This document shows, piece by piece, positions 1-4,733 of a DNA stretch of 7,078 nucleotides. The translations under genes were made by a program, and so were the position numbers. The DNA is taken from assembly GCA_021205485.1 (NCBI GenBank), contig JAJPXK010000083.1, positions 514 to 7,591 of the forward strand. Direction: 5' to 3'. Position 1 is the first letter of the stretch. Each line of letters opens with the position of its first letter. The notes beneath the pieces were generated by a model. It did not search any database and had not been told where the DNA came from. It was given only the letters and a program-made list of their open reading frames with translations. Origin of the DNA: Clostridia bacterium. Lineage in GTDB: Bacteria; Bacillota; Clostridia; Christensenellales; Borkfalkiaceae.

Positions 1-10
1 AAAATCTGTT

Positions 11-47
11 TTAAGCCCGATAATCGCTATCGGGCTTAAATTTTTTT
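11..47 (+). terminator. Intrinsic terminator of the upstream gene
   Basis: A perfect 12-bp inverted repeat (11-22 pairing with 28-39, stem core AAGCCCGATA) closes a 5-base loop and is followed by a run of seven T at 41-47. This is a standard Rho-independent terminator for a + strand gene ending left of the window. It insulates the thiamine operon from upstream transcription. On the minus strand the T tract is weaker, so it is mainly a + strand terminator. Confidence 0.88.
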
Positions 48-83
48 GGCAAAACAAAATACTTACTTATTTTCATAAAATCG

Positions 84-112
84 TTGCAAAATAAATTTAG
101 CCGTGATATAAT
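84..112 (+). promoter_or_regulatory. Sigma-A-type promoter of the thiamine operon
   Basis: TTGCAA at 84-89 serves as the -35 box and TATAAT at 107-112 is a perfect -10 box, separated by 17 bases. TG at 104-105, one base before the -10, makes it an extended -10 promoter. The surroundings are AT-rich. Transcription should start near 118-122, just before the TPP aptamer, which fits a riboswitch-controlled leader. Position and motif match agree; the start site itself is inferred. Confidence 0.85.
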
Positions 113-120
113 ATATAAAA

Positions 121-206
121 ACAAAGGGGAGCTTGTGTTACAGGCTGAGAGGGAAGTTTCAACTTCCGACCCGTAGAACCGGATTCGGATAATGCCGACG
201 CAGGGA
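121..206 (+). promoter_or_regulatory. TPP riboswitch aptamer (THI element)
   Basis: The conserved core of the thiamine pyrophosphate aptamer is readable in order: GGGGAGC at 126-132, CTGAGA at 145-150, GACCC at 168-172, GGATAATGCC at 187-196 and GCAGGGA at 200-206. P2 can form from AGCTTG (130-135) and CAGGCT (141-146) with one G-U pair. The variable P3 arm is GGAAGT/ACTTCC (152-157/162-167). P5 is TCGG/CCGA (185-188/195-198). CTGAGA contributes to the pyrimidine-binding pocket and the GGATAATGCC side to the pyrophosphate-binding pocket, as known for this class. It lies directly upstream of a thiamine biosynthesis operon, so TPP should lower expression of all downstream genes. P1 is not obvious and looks AT-rich and weak. 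Confidence 0.97.
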
Positions 207-233
207 TATATTGCATTTTGCATACAACTACGG
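171..233 (+). promoter_or_regulatory. Predicted antiterminator pairing of the riboswitch
   Basis: CCGTAG at 171-176, inside the aptamer and overlapping the conserved GACCC, is the exact complement of CTACGG at 228-233. The latter contains the first bases of the terminator's 5' arm. Adding C170 with G235 across a bulged A234 gives a seventh pair. The two folds exclude each other. Without TPP the 171-176/228-233 helix can form and the terminator cannot; with TPP bound the aptamer sequesters 171-176 and frees the terminator. This is a base-pairing prediction by eye, not a computed fold. Confidence 0.65.
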
Positions 234-261
234 AGGGTTATCTTAAAACTCTCCGTTTTTT
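230..261 (+). terminator. Riboswitch-controlled attenuator terminator
   Basis: ACGGAGGGTT (230-239) pairs with AACTCTCCGT (247-256) through 10 bp including one G-U, around a 7-base loop, and runs straight into six T at 256-261. It lies between the TPP aptamer and the ribosome binding site of thiS, the usual place for a transcriptional expression platform in Firmicutes. TPP-bound RNA should terminate here, about 20 bases before the thiS start codon. Confidence 0.9.
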
Positions 262-267
262 GTTTGC

Positions 268-273
268 AGGAGG
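268..273 (+). promoter_or_regulatory. Ribosome binding site of thiS
   Basis: AGGAGG lies 7 bases before the ATG at 281. It settles the thiS start: an in-frame TTG at 218 would translate through the terminator hairpin and has no comparable Shine-Dalgarno sequence. Confidence 0.88.
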
Positions 274-280
274 TAACGCT

Positions 281-475
281 ATGGTTAAAGTAAACGGCGA
301 AAGCGTAAATTGCGGCGGGCAGACAGCAGAACAGTTTCTGCTTGAACATGGTTACGACTTAAAACGCGTAGCCGTGGAGTGCAACGGCGAAATTGTGCCT
401 AAATCGCAGTATTCGTCTTACGTATTCAAAGACGGCGACAGCGTAGAAGTGGTAAGGTTCGTCGGCGGAGGCTGA
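281..475 (+). CDS. thiS: Sulfur carrier protein ThiS
   Basis: A small ubiquitin-fold (MoaD/ThiS) protein of 64 residues. ThiF adenylates its C-terminal glycine, which is then converted to a thiocarboxylate that gives its sulfur to ThiG during thiazole formation in the cytosol. Supporting features are the family length, the opening strand MVKVNGE, the central VAVECNGEIV segment (about residues 30-39), and the closing DGDSVEVVRFVGGG with the C-terminal Gly-Gly needed for activation (residues 63-64). The start at ATG 281 is preceded by a strong AGGAGG and follows the riboswitch terminator. The stop is separated by one base from the thiF start, and GGAGG within its last codons (467-471) is the thiF ribosome binding site, so the two are probably translationally coupled. 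As first gene of the operon it is the one closest to TPP control. Confidence 0.95.
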   Translation: MVKVNGESVNCGGQTAEQFLLEHGYDLKRVAVECNGEIVPKSQYSSYVFKDGDSVEVVRFVGGG

Positions 476-476
476 G

Positions 477-1112
477 ATGATACCCTCTGAAAAAGAAATG
501 TATTCCGCCTGCGAGCAAAAACACGGAAAAGAGGCTCAGAAAGCTTTTTCTGAAGCGACCGTCGCCATATGCGGGCTAGGCGGGCTCGGCTCAAATGTAG
601 CCGTAATGCTCGCCCGCGCGGGTATAGGCAAACTTATTTTGATTGACTTTGACAGGGTGGATATCACCAATCTGCAGCGCCAGCAATACAAGGCATGCCA
701 GACGGGGGAATATAAGGCCGACGCCTTAAAGGCCAATCTGCTTGAAATCGCCCCTTACGCAAATTACAAAACGCATACTTTGCGTATAACCGAAGACAAT
801 TTTTACAGCCTTTTATCCCCCGCGGATATTATAGTGGAGGCGTTTGACAACGCCGAGGCAAAGGCCATGCTTGTAAACAACGCCTTAGAGGCCTTCCCCG
901 AAAAGTATATCGTTACCGCTTCGGGTATGGCGGGAATAGCGAGCGGAAATATGATAAAAACCCGCAAGCTTACAAGCAAATTATATCTGTGCGGCGACAG
1001 CGTAAGCGGCGTGGAGGACGGCTTAGGTTTGTATTCGGCGAGGGTCGCCATGTGTGCCTCGCACGAAGCCCTCGCGGTGCTTCGCATCCTCATCGGCGAA
1101 TATGAAGCGTAA
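477..1112 (+). CDS. thiF: ThiS adenylyltransferase ThiF (short form)
   Basis: An E1-like enzyme of 211 residues that activates the ThiS C-terminus with ATP. The Rossmann nucleotide-binding loop GLGGLGSN is at residues 33-40. The following acidic strand LILIDFDRVDITNLQRQ (about 53-69) holds the Asp and the N-x-x-R-Q residues typical of ATP-binding E1/MoeB/ThiF proteins. A second conserved block, IIVEAFDNAEAKAML, is at about 118-132, and the C-terminal stretch GLYSARVAMCASHEALAVLRIL matches the end of clostridial short ThiF proteins. It is about 40 residues shorter than E. coli ThiF and has no CxxC pair, so the structural zinc site of the longer MoeB-like form is absent. GGAGG five bases before the ATG supports the start. 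It begins one base after thiS. After it the tight operon packing is interrupted by a repeat-filled gap. Confidence 0.92.
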   Translation: MIPSEKEMYSACEQKHGKEAQKAFSEATVAICGLGGLGSNVAVMLARAGIGKLILIDFDRVDITNLQRQQYKACQTGEYKADALKANLLEIAPYANYKTHTLRITEDNFYSLLSPADIIVEAFDNAEAKAMLVNNALEAFPEKYIVTASGMAGIASGNMIKTRKLTSKLYLCGDSVSGVEDGLGLYSARVAMCASHEALAVLRILIGEYEA

Positions 1113-1132
1113 GATTATAAATGCGAATAAGG

Positions 1133-1172
1133 CCCCGCTGTCAGGGCGGCGGCGACAGCCGACTGAGGGGGG
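1133..1172. repeat. GC-rich hairpin element in the thiF-thiG gap
   Basis: An inverted repeat GCTGTC (1137-1142) / GACAGC (1154-1159) forms 6 bp around an 11-base GC-rich loop. An outer CCCC (1133-1136) can pair with GGGG in 1167-1172 across an asymmetric bulge containing CGACTGA. The pattern 'GCTGTC ... GACAGCCGACTGAGGGG' resembles a dispersed intergenic palindrome family that I recall from gut Clostridia; that link is memory, not a search. No T tract follows, so it is not a good terminator. It does not encode a protein. It could stabilise or process the thiSF part of the transcript. Confidence 0.55.
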
Positions 1173-1205
1173 TTACAAATAATAAGACGCAAAACGAGCG
1201 ATAGT

Positions 1206-1303
1206 CTTTTACTGTCATCCTGAGCGGAGTCCGTAAAGGCTTTTACTGTCATCCTGAGCGGAGCCTGTTAAGGCGCAGTCGAAGGATCCCGCCCGCACGG
1301 GCG
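1206..1303. repeat. 34-bp tandem repeat plus hairpin tail (TGTCATCCTGAG family)
   Basis: Two adjacent 34-base units lie at 1206-1239 and 1240-1273. Their first 24 bases are identical (core TGTCATCCTGAGCGGAG) and 31 of 34 positions agree overall. The tail after the second unit carries CGAAGGATCC, whose AGGAT (1283-1287) can pair back to ATCCT in either unit, and ends in a CGCCCG/CGGGCG hairpin (1290-1295/1298-1303). The combination of TGTCATCCTGAG with CGAAGGATC is a widely dispersed non-coding bacterial repeat, as I recall it. The other bases of this 253-base gap (1113-1132, 1173-1205, 1304-1365) show only AT-rich leader and the thiG ribosome binding site. No ORF of note is present. Confidence 0.75.
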
Positions 1304-1365
1304 ACTTGAAACCTTACCGGCGTATCGGTTATTTAAAAATATTTATACATTAAAAGGAGAATAAA

Positions 1366-2136
1366 ATGACAGACGATAAACTTATCATAGGGGGACGCGA
1401 ATTCACATCGAGATTTATCCTCGGTTCGGGTAAATATTCCCTCAAACTTATCGAAGCCGCGGTAAAGGACGCGGGGGCGCAGATCATAACCCTCGCCGTA
1501 CGCCGCGCTAACACCAAAGAGAGTGAAAATATTTTAGACTATATACCCTCGGGCGTAACGCTTTTGCCTAATACCTCAGGCGCGAGGAACGCAGAGGAGG
1601 CTGTAAGGATTGCCCGCCTTGCGAGGGAACTCGGCTGCGGCGACTTTGTAAAAATTGAAATTATGAGGGATACAAAGTACCTTTTGCCCGATAACGAGCA
1701 GACTATAAAGGCTACCGAAATTCTCGCCAAAGAGGGCTTTGTGGTAATGCCGTATATGTACCCCGATTTAAATTCCGCCCGCGACCTTGTAAACGCAGGC
1801 GCCGCCGCGGTAATGCCCCTCGCCGCCCCTATAGGCTCTAACAAGGGGCTGGCCACCAAAGATTTTATTCAGATTTTAATTGACGAGATAGATTTGCCCG
1901 TAATAGTTGACGCAGGCATCGGCAAACCCTCGCAGGCGTGCGAAGCTATGGAGATGGGCGCCGCCGCCATTATGGCAAACACGGCGCTCGCCACGGCGGG
2001 CGATATCACGCAGATGGCTTCTGCGTTCCGCCTTGCGATAGAGGCGGGCAGAAAGGCCTACCTTGCGGGCCTCGGCAGGGTGCTTACCCGCGGCGGAGAC
2101 TCATCCGACCCCCTTACGGGCTTTTTACACGACTGA
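1366..2136 (+). CDS. thiG: Thiazole synthase ThiG
   Basis: A cytosolic TIM-barrel enzyme of 256 residues, the normal family length. It condenses deoxyxylulose 5-phosphate, dehydroglycine from ThiH and sulfur from ThiS thiocarboxylate into the thiazole phosphate carboxylate. Visible family marks are LIIGGREFTSRFILGSGKY at the N-terminus, ITLAVRRAN (41-49), the LLPNTSGARNAEEAVRIARLARE block (66-88), FVKIEI with Lys96 in the position of the Schiff-base lysine, LLPDNEQTIKATEIL, PLAAPIGSNKGL (151-162), VIVDAGIGKPSQACEAMEMG (179-198) and the closing RGGDSSDPLTGF. AAGGAG at 1354-1359, six bases before the ATG, fixes the start. It follows a repeat-rich gap after thiF, and another repeat separates it from thiH. 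Confidence 0.96.
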   Translation: MTDDKLIIGGREFTSRFILGSGKYSLKLIEAAVKDAGAQIITLAVRRANTKESENILDYIPSGVTLLPNTSGARNAEEAVRIARLARELGCGDFVKIEIMRDTKYLLPDNEQTIKATEILAKEGFVVMPYMYPDLNSARDLVNAGAAAVMPLAAPIGSNKGLATKDFIQILIDEIDLPVIVDAGIGKPSQACEAMEMGAAAIMANTALATAGDITQMASAFRLAIEAGRKAYLAGLGRVLTRGGDSSDPLTGFLHD

Positions 2137-2139
2137 CCC

Positions 2140-2237
2140 CCTTGCCTTCCCTTTTACGGTAGGCGCAGGGGCAACACCCCGCTCCTTGCCTTCCCCTTTT
2201 ACGGGGGGAAGGTGGCTGCGAAGCAGACGGATGAGGG
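2140..2237. repeat. Dispersed hairpin repeat between thiG and thiH
   Basis: CCTTCCCC (2189-2196) pairs perfectly with GGGGAAGG (2205-2212) around TTTTACGG. A second small hairpin, CTGC-GAA-GCAG, follows at 2216-2226, and the unit ends GACGGATGAGGG. Upstream, the segment CCTTGCCTTCCC-TTTTACGG at 2140-2159 is repeated at 2184-2204 with a one-base length difference, so the element looks partly duplicated. A GGGG/CCCC hairpin (2168-2171/2177-2180) lies between the copies. I recognise 'CCTTCCCC...GGGGAAGGTGGC...GACGGATGAGGG' as a dispersed intergenic repeat common in gut Clostridia, from memory only. It begins four bases after the thiG stop and ends about 25 bases before the thiH ATG. Confidence 0.72.
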
Positions 2238-2262
2238 AAAAATTTTACCTCAGGTACTTATT

Positions 2263-3516
2263 ATGGAAAACAATTTTTTTATAGACAGTGAATTTTTATC
2301 CGAAAAGGCCCTTGAAAAAAAGCATCGCCTTGAAAACGACCCGTCCTCGCGTACAAACCATATGGAATATATGGAGGGGATGGAGCAGTTGGACCATACG
2401 GTTATGAATACCGTAATGGAGCAGATGAAGGGCTACGACTATACAAAGTACACGGCTAAAGACGTAAGGGCGGCTTTGGAGCATGAAACGTGCAGCATAG
2501 AGGATTTTAAAGCCCTTTTGTCGCCCGCGGCGGCCCCTTTTCTTGAAAAGATGGCTCAGAAGGCGCGTAAAGAGACGGGCAAACACTTCGGCAACACCGT
2601 ATATGTGTTTACGCCCCTGTATATAGCCAATTACTGCGAAAATTACTGCGTATATTGCGGCTTTAACTGCTACAACCACATAAACCGCATGAAGCTCAAT
2701 AAAGAGCAGATAGAGCGGGAAATGAAGATAATCGCCGACAGCGGAATGGAAGAAATTTTAATTCTTACGGGCGAAAGCCGTTCTATGAGCAGCGTAGAGT
2801 ATATAGGCGACGCCTGCAAGCTGGCAAAAAAGTACTTCCGCAACGTAGGGCTGGAAGTTTACCCCGTAAACACCGACGAGTATCGCTATCTGCACGAATG
2901 CGGGGCCGATTACGTAACGGTATTCCAGGAGACTTACGATTCCGACAAATACGAAACGTTGCATCTTTTCGGCCACAAAAGGGTATGGCCCTACCGCTTC
3001 GAGGCGCAGGAGAGGGCCCTTTTAGGCGGAATGAGGGGGGTGGCTTTTTCTGCCCTTTTAGGCCTTTCCGACTTCAGAAAAGACGCTCTGGCCACAGCGT
3101 TGCACGCCTACTATCTGCAAAGGAAGTACCCTCACGCCGAAATATCGCTGTCCTGCCCGCGTTTAAGGCCGATAATAAACAACGATAAAATCAACCCCCT
3201 CGACGTAGGCGAAAAACAGCTCTGCCAGATAATCTGCGCCTACCGCATATTCCTGCCTTTCGCGGGGATTACCGTATCTTCAAGGGAGAACGCCTCGTTC
3301 CGCAACGGCATTGTAAAGATCGCCGCGACAAAGGTTTCTGCGGGCGTATCCACTGGCATAGGCGACCACGAAAGCAAGTATACGGGCAAAAACGCCGAAA
3401 GCGAAGAGGGCGACGAACAGTTTGAAATAAGCGACGGCAGAAGTTTAGAGCAGATGTACAGGGATATCTCGGAAGAAGGGCTCCAGCCCGTACTCAACGA
3501 TTATGTCGACGTGTAA
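2263..3516 (+). CDS. thiH: 2-iminoacetate synthase ThiH (tyrosine lyase, radical SAM)
   Basis: An oxygen-sensitive radical SAM enzyme of 417 residues from the chosen start. It cleaves tyrosine to p-cresol and dehydroglycine (2-iminoacetate), which feeds ThiG. The [4Fe-4S] motif CxxxCxxC is at Cys125, Cys129 and Cys132 (YCENYCVYCGF), preceded by VYVFTPLYIANY as in other ThiH proteins. Further family blocks are ILILTGESR (165-173, the SAM-binding GE region), VGLEVYPVNTDEY, YVTVFQETYD, ALLGLSDFRKDA (264-275) and the C-terminal SAGVSTGIGDH (359-369) with DGRS. The reading frame is open back to a GTG at 2212, but that codon is in the stem of a dispersed repeat and its extra 17 residues are repeat-encoded. 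ATG 2263 begins a normal family N-terminus. Its ribosome binding site is weak (AGG at 2252-2254), unlike the strong sites of most neighbours. It overlaps the next gene by 14 bases. Confidence 0.95.
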   Translation: MENNFFIDSEFLSEKALEKKHRLENDPSSRTNHMEYMEGMEQLDHTVMNTVMEQMKGYDYTKYTAKDVRAALEHETCSIEDFKALLSPAAAPFLEKMAQKARKETGKHFGNTVYVFTPLYIANYCENYCVYCGFNCYNHINRMKLNKEQIEREMKIIADSGMEEILILTGESRSMSSVEYIGDACKLAKKYFRNVGLEVYPVNTDEYRYLHECGADYVTVFQETYDSDKYETLHLFGHKRVWPYRFEAQERALLGGMRGVAFSALLGLSDFRKDALATALHAYYLQRKYPHAEISLSCPRLRPIINNDKINPLDVGEKQLCQIICAYRIFLPFAGITVSSRENASFRNGIVKIAATKVSAGVSTGIGDHESKYTGKNAESEEGDEQFEISDGRSLEQMYRDISEEGLQPVLNDYVDV

Positions 3517-4099
3517 AACAATCTGTATAACAAACCGCCATCTGTGCCAGGGGGATTTTCTTGACCGCATTGAGCTGATAGCCAGGGCGAAGCCCTCCGC
3601 GATAATCCTCCGCGAAAAGGATTTATCTGCAGAACTGTATGCAGACCTCTATAAAAAGGTGTCGGCGATATGTGAAAAATACGGCGCGCCGTGCTTCATT
3701 CATTATTTTGCGGAAACAGCCATATCGTTAAAGGCGAAAATTGTACACCTGCCCCTCGATATTTTAAGGATATATGCGGGGCAATTTGAAATCGCCGGTA
3801 CGTCTTGCCACAGCGTGGAAGACGCCTTGGAGGCGGAAAAGCTCGGCTGCAGATACATAATCGCGGGCCACATATTCCCTACCGAATGCAAAAAAGGCGC
3901 GCCTGAAAGGGGCCTTGAATTTTTGAAGGAAGTGTGCAGGGCCGTAAATATTCCCGTGTACGCCATAGGCGGCATAAACGAAAGCAACGCAAAATCTGCT
4001 TCAGACGCGGGGGCGGTGGGCGTATGCTCTATGAGCGGCTTTATGCAAAGCGAAAACATACCCGAATATATTAAAGCGCTTGGAGGGCAAAATGGATAA
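3503..4099 (+). CDS. tenI: TenI-like thiazole tautomerase
   Basis: A 198-residue protein of the ThiE/TenI TIM-barrel family. TenI aromatises the unstable thiazole phosphate carboxylate made by ThiG into the form ThiE uses. Several points favour TenI over ThiE. GHIFPTECKKGAPERGLEFL (122-141) matches the B. subtilis TenI segment GHVFETDCKKG, including the catalytic His122 of that enzyme (His123 here), where ThiE has a GxxFPTPTK phosphate loop. HSVEDALEAEK (103-113) matches HSLEEAVQAEK. IVHLPLD (80-86) replaces the ThiE HLGQxD, and CFIHYF replaces the ThiE IIND motif. ILREKD (35-40) and PVYAIGGI (151-158) are shared with both. The start ATG lies inside the end of thiH with no clear Shine-Dalgarno, so expression probably depends on coupling to thiH translation; the barrel begins at once, leaving no later start. 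It overlaps thiE by 8 bases. Assignment as tautomerase rests on motifs recalled from B. subtilis. Confidence 0.8.
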   Translation: MSTCKTICITNRHLCQGDFLDRIELIARAKPSAIILREKDLSAELYADLYKKVSAICEKYGAPCFIHYFAETAISLKAKIVHLPLDILRIYAGQFEIAGTSCHSVEDALEAEKLGCRYIIAGHIFPTECKKGAPERGLEFLKEVCRAVNIPVYAIGGINESNAKSASDAGAVGVCSMSGFMQSENIPEYIKALGGQNG

Positions 4100-4733
4100 A
4101 AAACAGTTGCGGCTTTACGCCATAACCGACCGCAAGTCCGCCTCGGTCTCCGATTTGTGCGGAATGGTTGAACAGGCGATCGCCGACAACGGGGCGACTA
4201 TAATTCAGCTCCGCGAAAAAAACGTAACAGACGAATTTCTTGCGAAAGAGGCGAAAGAAGTAAAAAAAGTCTGCTCGCGTTACGGCGTTCCCCTGATTAT
4301 AAACGACAACGCCGAAGTCGCCCTGCGGTACGCCGACGGCGTCCATTTAGGCCAGGGCGATACGCCGGTTTCCGAGGTGAGAAAACGCGTCGGCGGCGAT
4401 TTTATAATAGGTGCGACGGCGAAGACGGTACAGCAGGCTATAGCCGCCGAAAGGGCGGGGGCGAGCTACCTCGGTTCGGGGGCGGTGTTCCCTTCTCCTA
4501 CTAAAAAAGACGCCATCCGTATAACTTATGAAGGACTATGCGAAATTTGTTCGGCTGTGAACATTCCCGTAGTCGCTATAGGCGGCATAACCGCCGAAAA
4601 TATCAACAAACTTGCAGGCTGCGGAGCCGCGGGCGCGGCAGTAGTCAGCGCGGTGTTCGGGCAAAAGGACATAGCTGAAGCCGCAAAAAGTTTAAGAAAA
4701 CTCGCCGAAAGCTGCTTTAAGGAGGGCGTATGA
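4092..4733 (+). CDS. thiE: Thiamine-phosphate synthase ThiE
   Basis: A TIM-barrel enzyme of 213 residues that couples HMP pyrophosphate with the thiazole phosphate to give thiamine phosphate. The full ThiE motif series is present: RLYAITDR (7-14), IIQLREKN (37-44), IINDN (69-73), DGVHLGQGD (82-90), GSGAVFPSPTKKDA (128-141), VNIPVVAIGGI (156-166) and GAAVVSAVF (181-189). The pyrophosphate and Mg2+ ligands implied by QLREK, ND and GQGD are all retained, unlike in the tenI-like gene just upstream. An in-frame TTG at 4080 exists, but GGAGG at 4082-4086 points to the ATG at 4092, five bases on. It overlaps tenI by 8 bases and shares ATGA with thiD. Together with ThiD and ThiC it supplies the coupling half of the pathway. 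Confidence 0.95.
   Translation: MDKKQLRLYAITDRKSASVSDLCGMVEQAIADNGATIIQLREKNVTDEFLAKEAKEVKKVCSRYGVPLIINDNAEVALRYADGVHLGQGDTPVSEVRKRVGGDFIIGATAKTVQQAIAAERAGASYLGSGAVFPSPTKKDAIRITYEGLCEICSAVNIPVVAIGGITAENINKLAGCGAAGAAVVSAVFGQKDIAEAAKSLRKLAESCFKEGV

Noticed and set aside
218..280. Upstream extension of thiS from a TTG at 218, or a leader peptide there
   Set aside because: It would be translated through the riboswitch terminator stem, lacks a ribosome binding site, and ThiS proteins start at the position of ATG 281, which has a strong AGGAGG.
11..349. 112-residue minus-strand ORF
   Set aside because: It runs antisense through the upstream terminator, the promoter, the riboswitch and thiS, and its residues show no family pattern.
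1206..1303. CRISPR-like repeats or a small RNA gene
   Set aside because: There are only two directly adjacent units without spacers, no cas genes, and no promoter-terminator pair.
1306..1335. Possible internal promoter before thiG (TTGAAA at 1306-1311, TATTTA at 1330-1335)
   Set aside because: The -35 is fair, but the -10 matches only half of the consensus and spacing is 18 bases. AT-rich leader sequence can give this by chance, so it is not listed as a feature.
2168..2212. Intrinsic terminator between thiG and thiH
   Set aside because: Stable stems are present, but neither is followed by a T run. The four T at 2197-2200 are in the hairpin loop. thiH-thiC show no clear promoter of their own, so read-through is expected.
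1938..2284. Two overlapping + strand ORFs (1938-2162 and 2063-2284)
   Set aside because: They are out-of-frame readings of thiG and the following repeat, with low-complexity Arg/Gly/Pro-rich translations.
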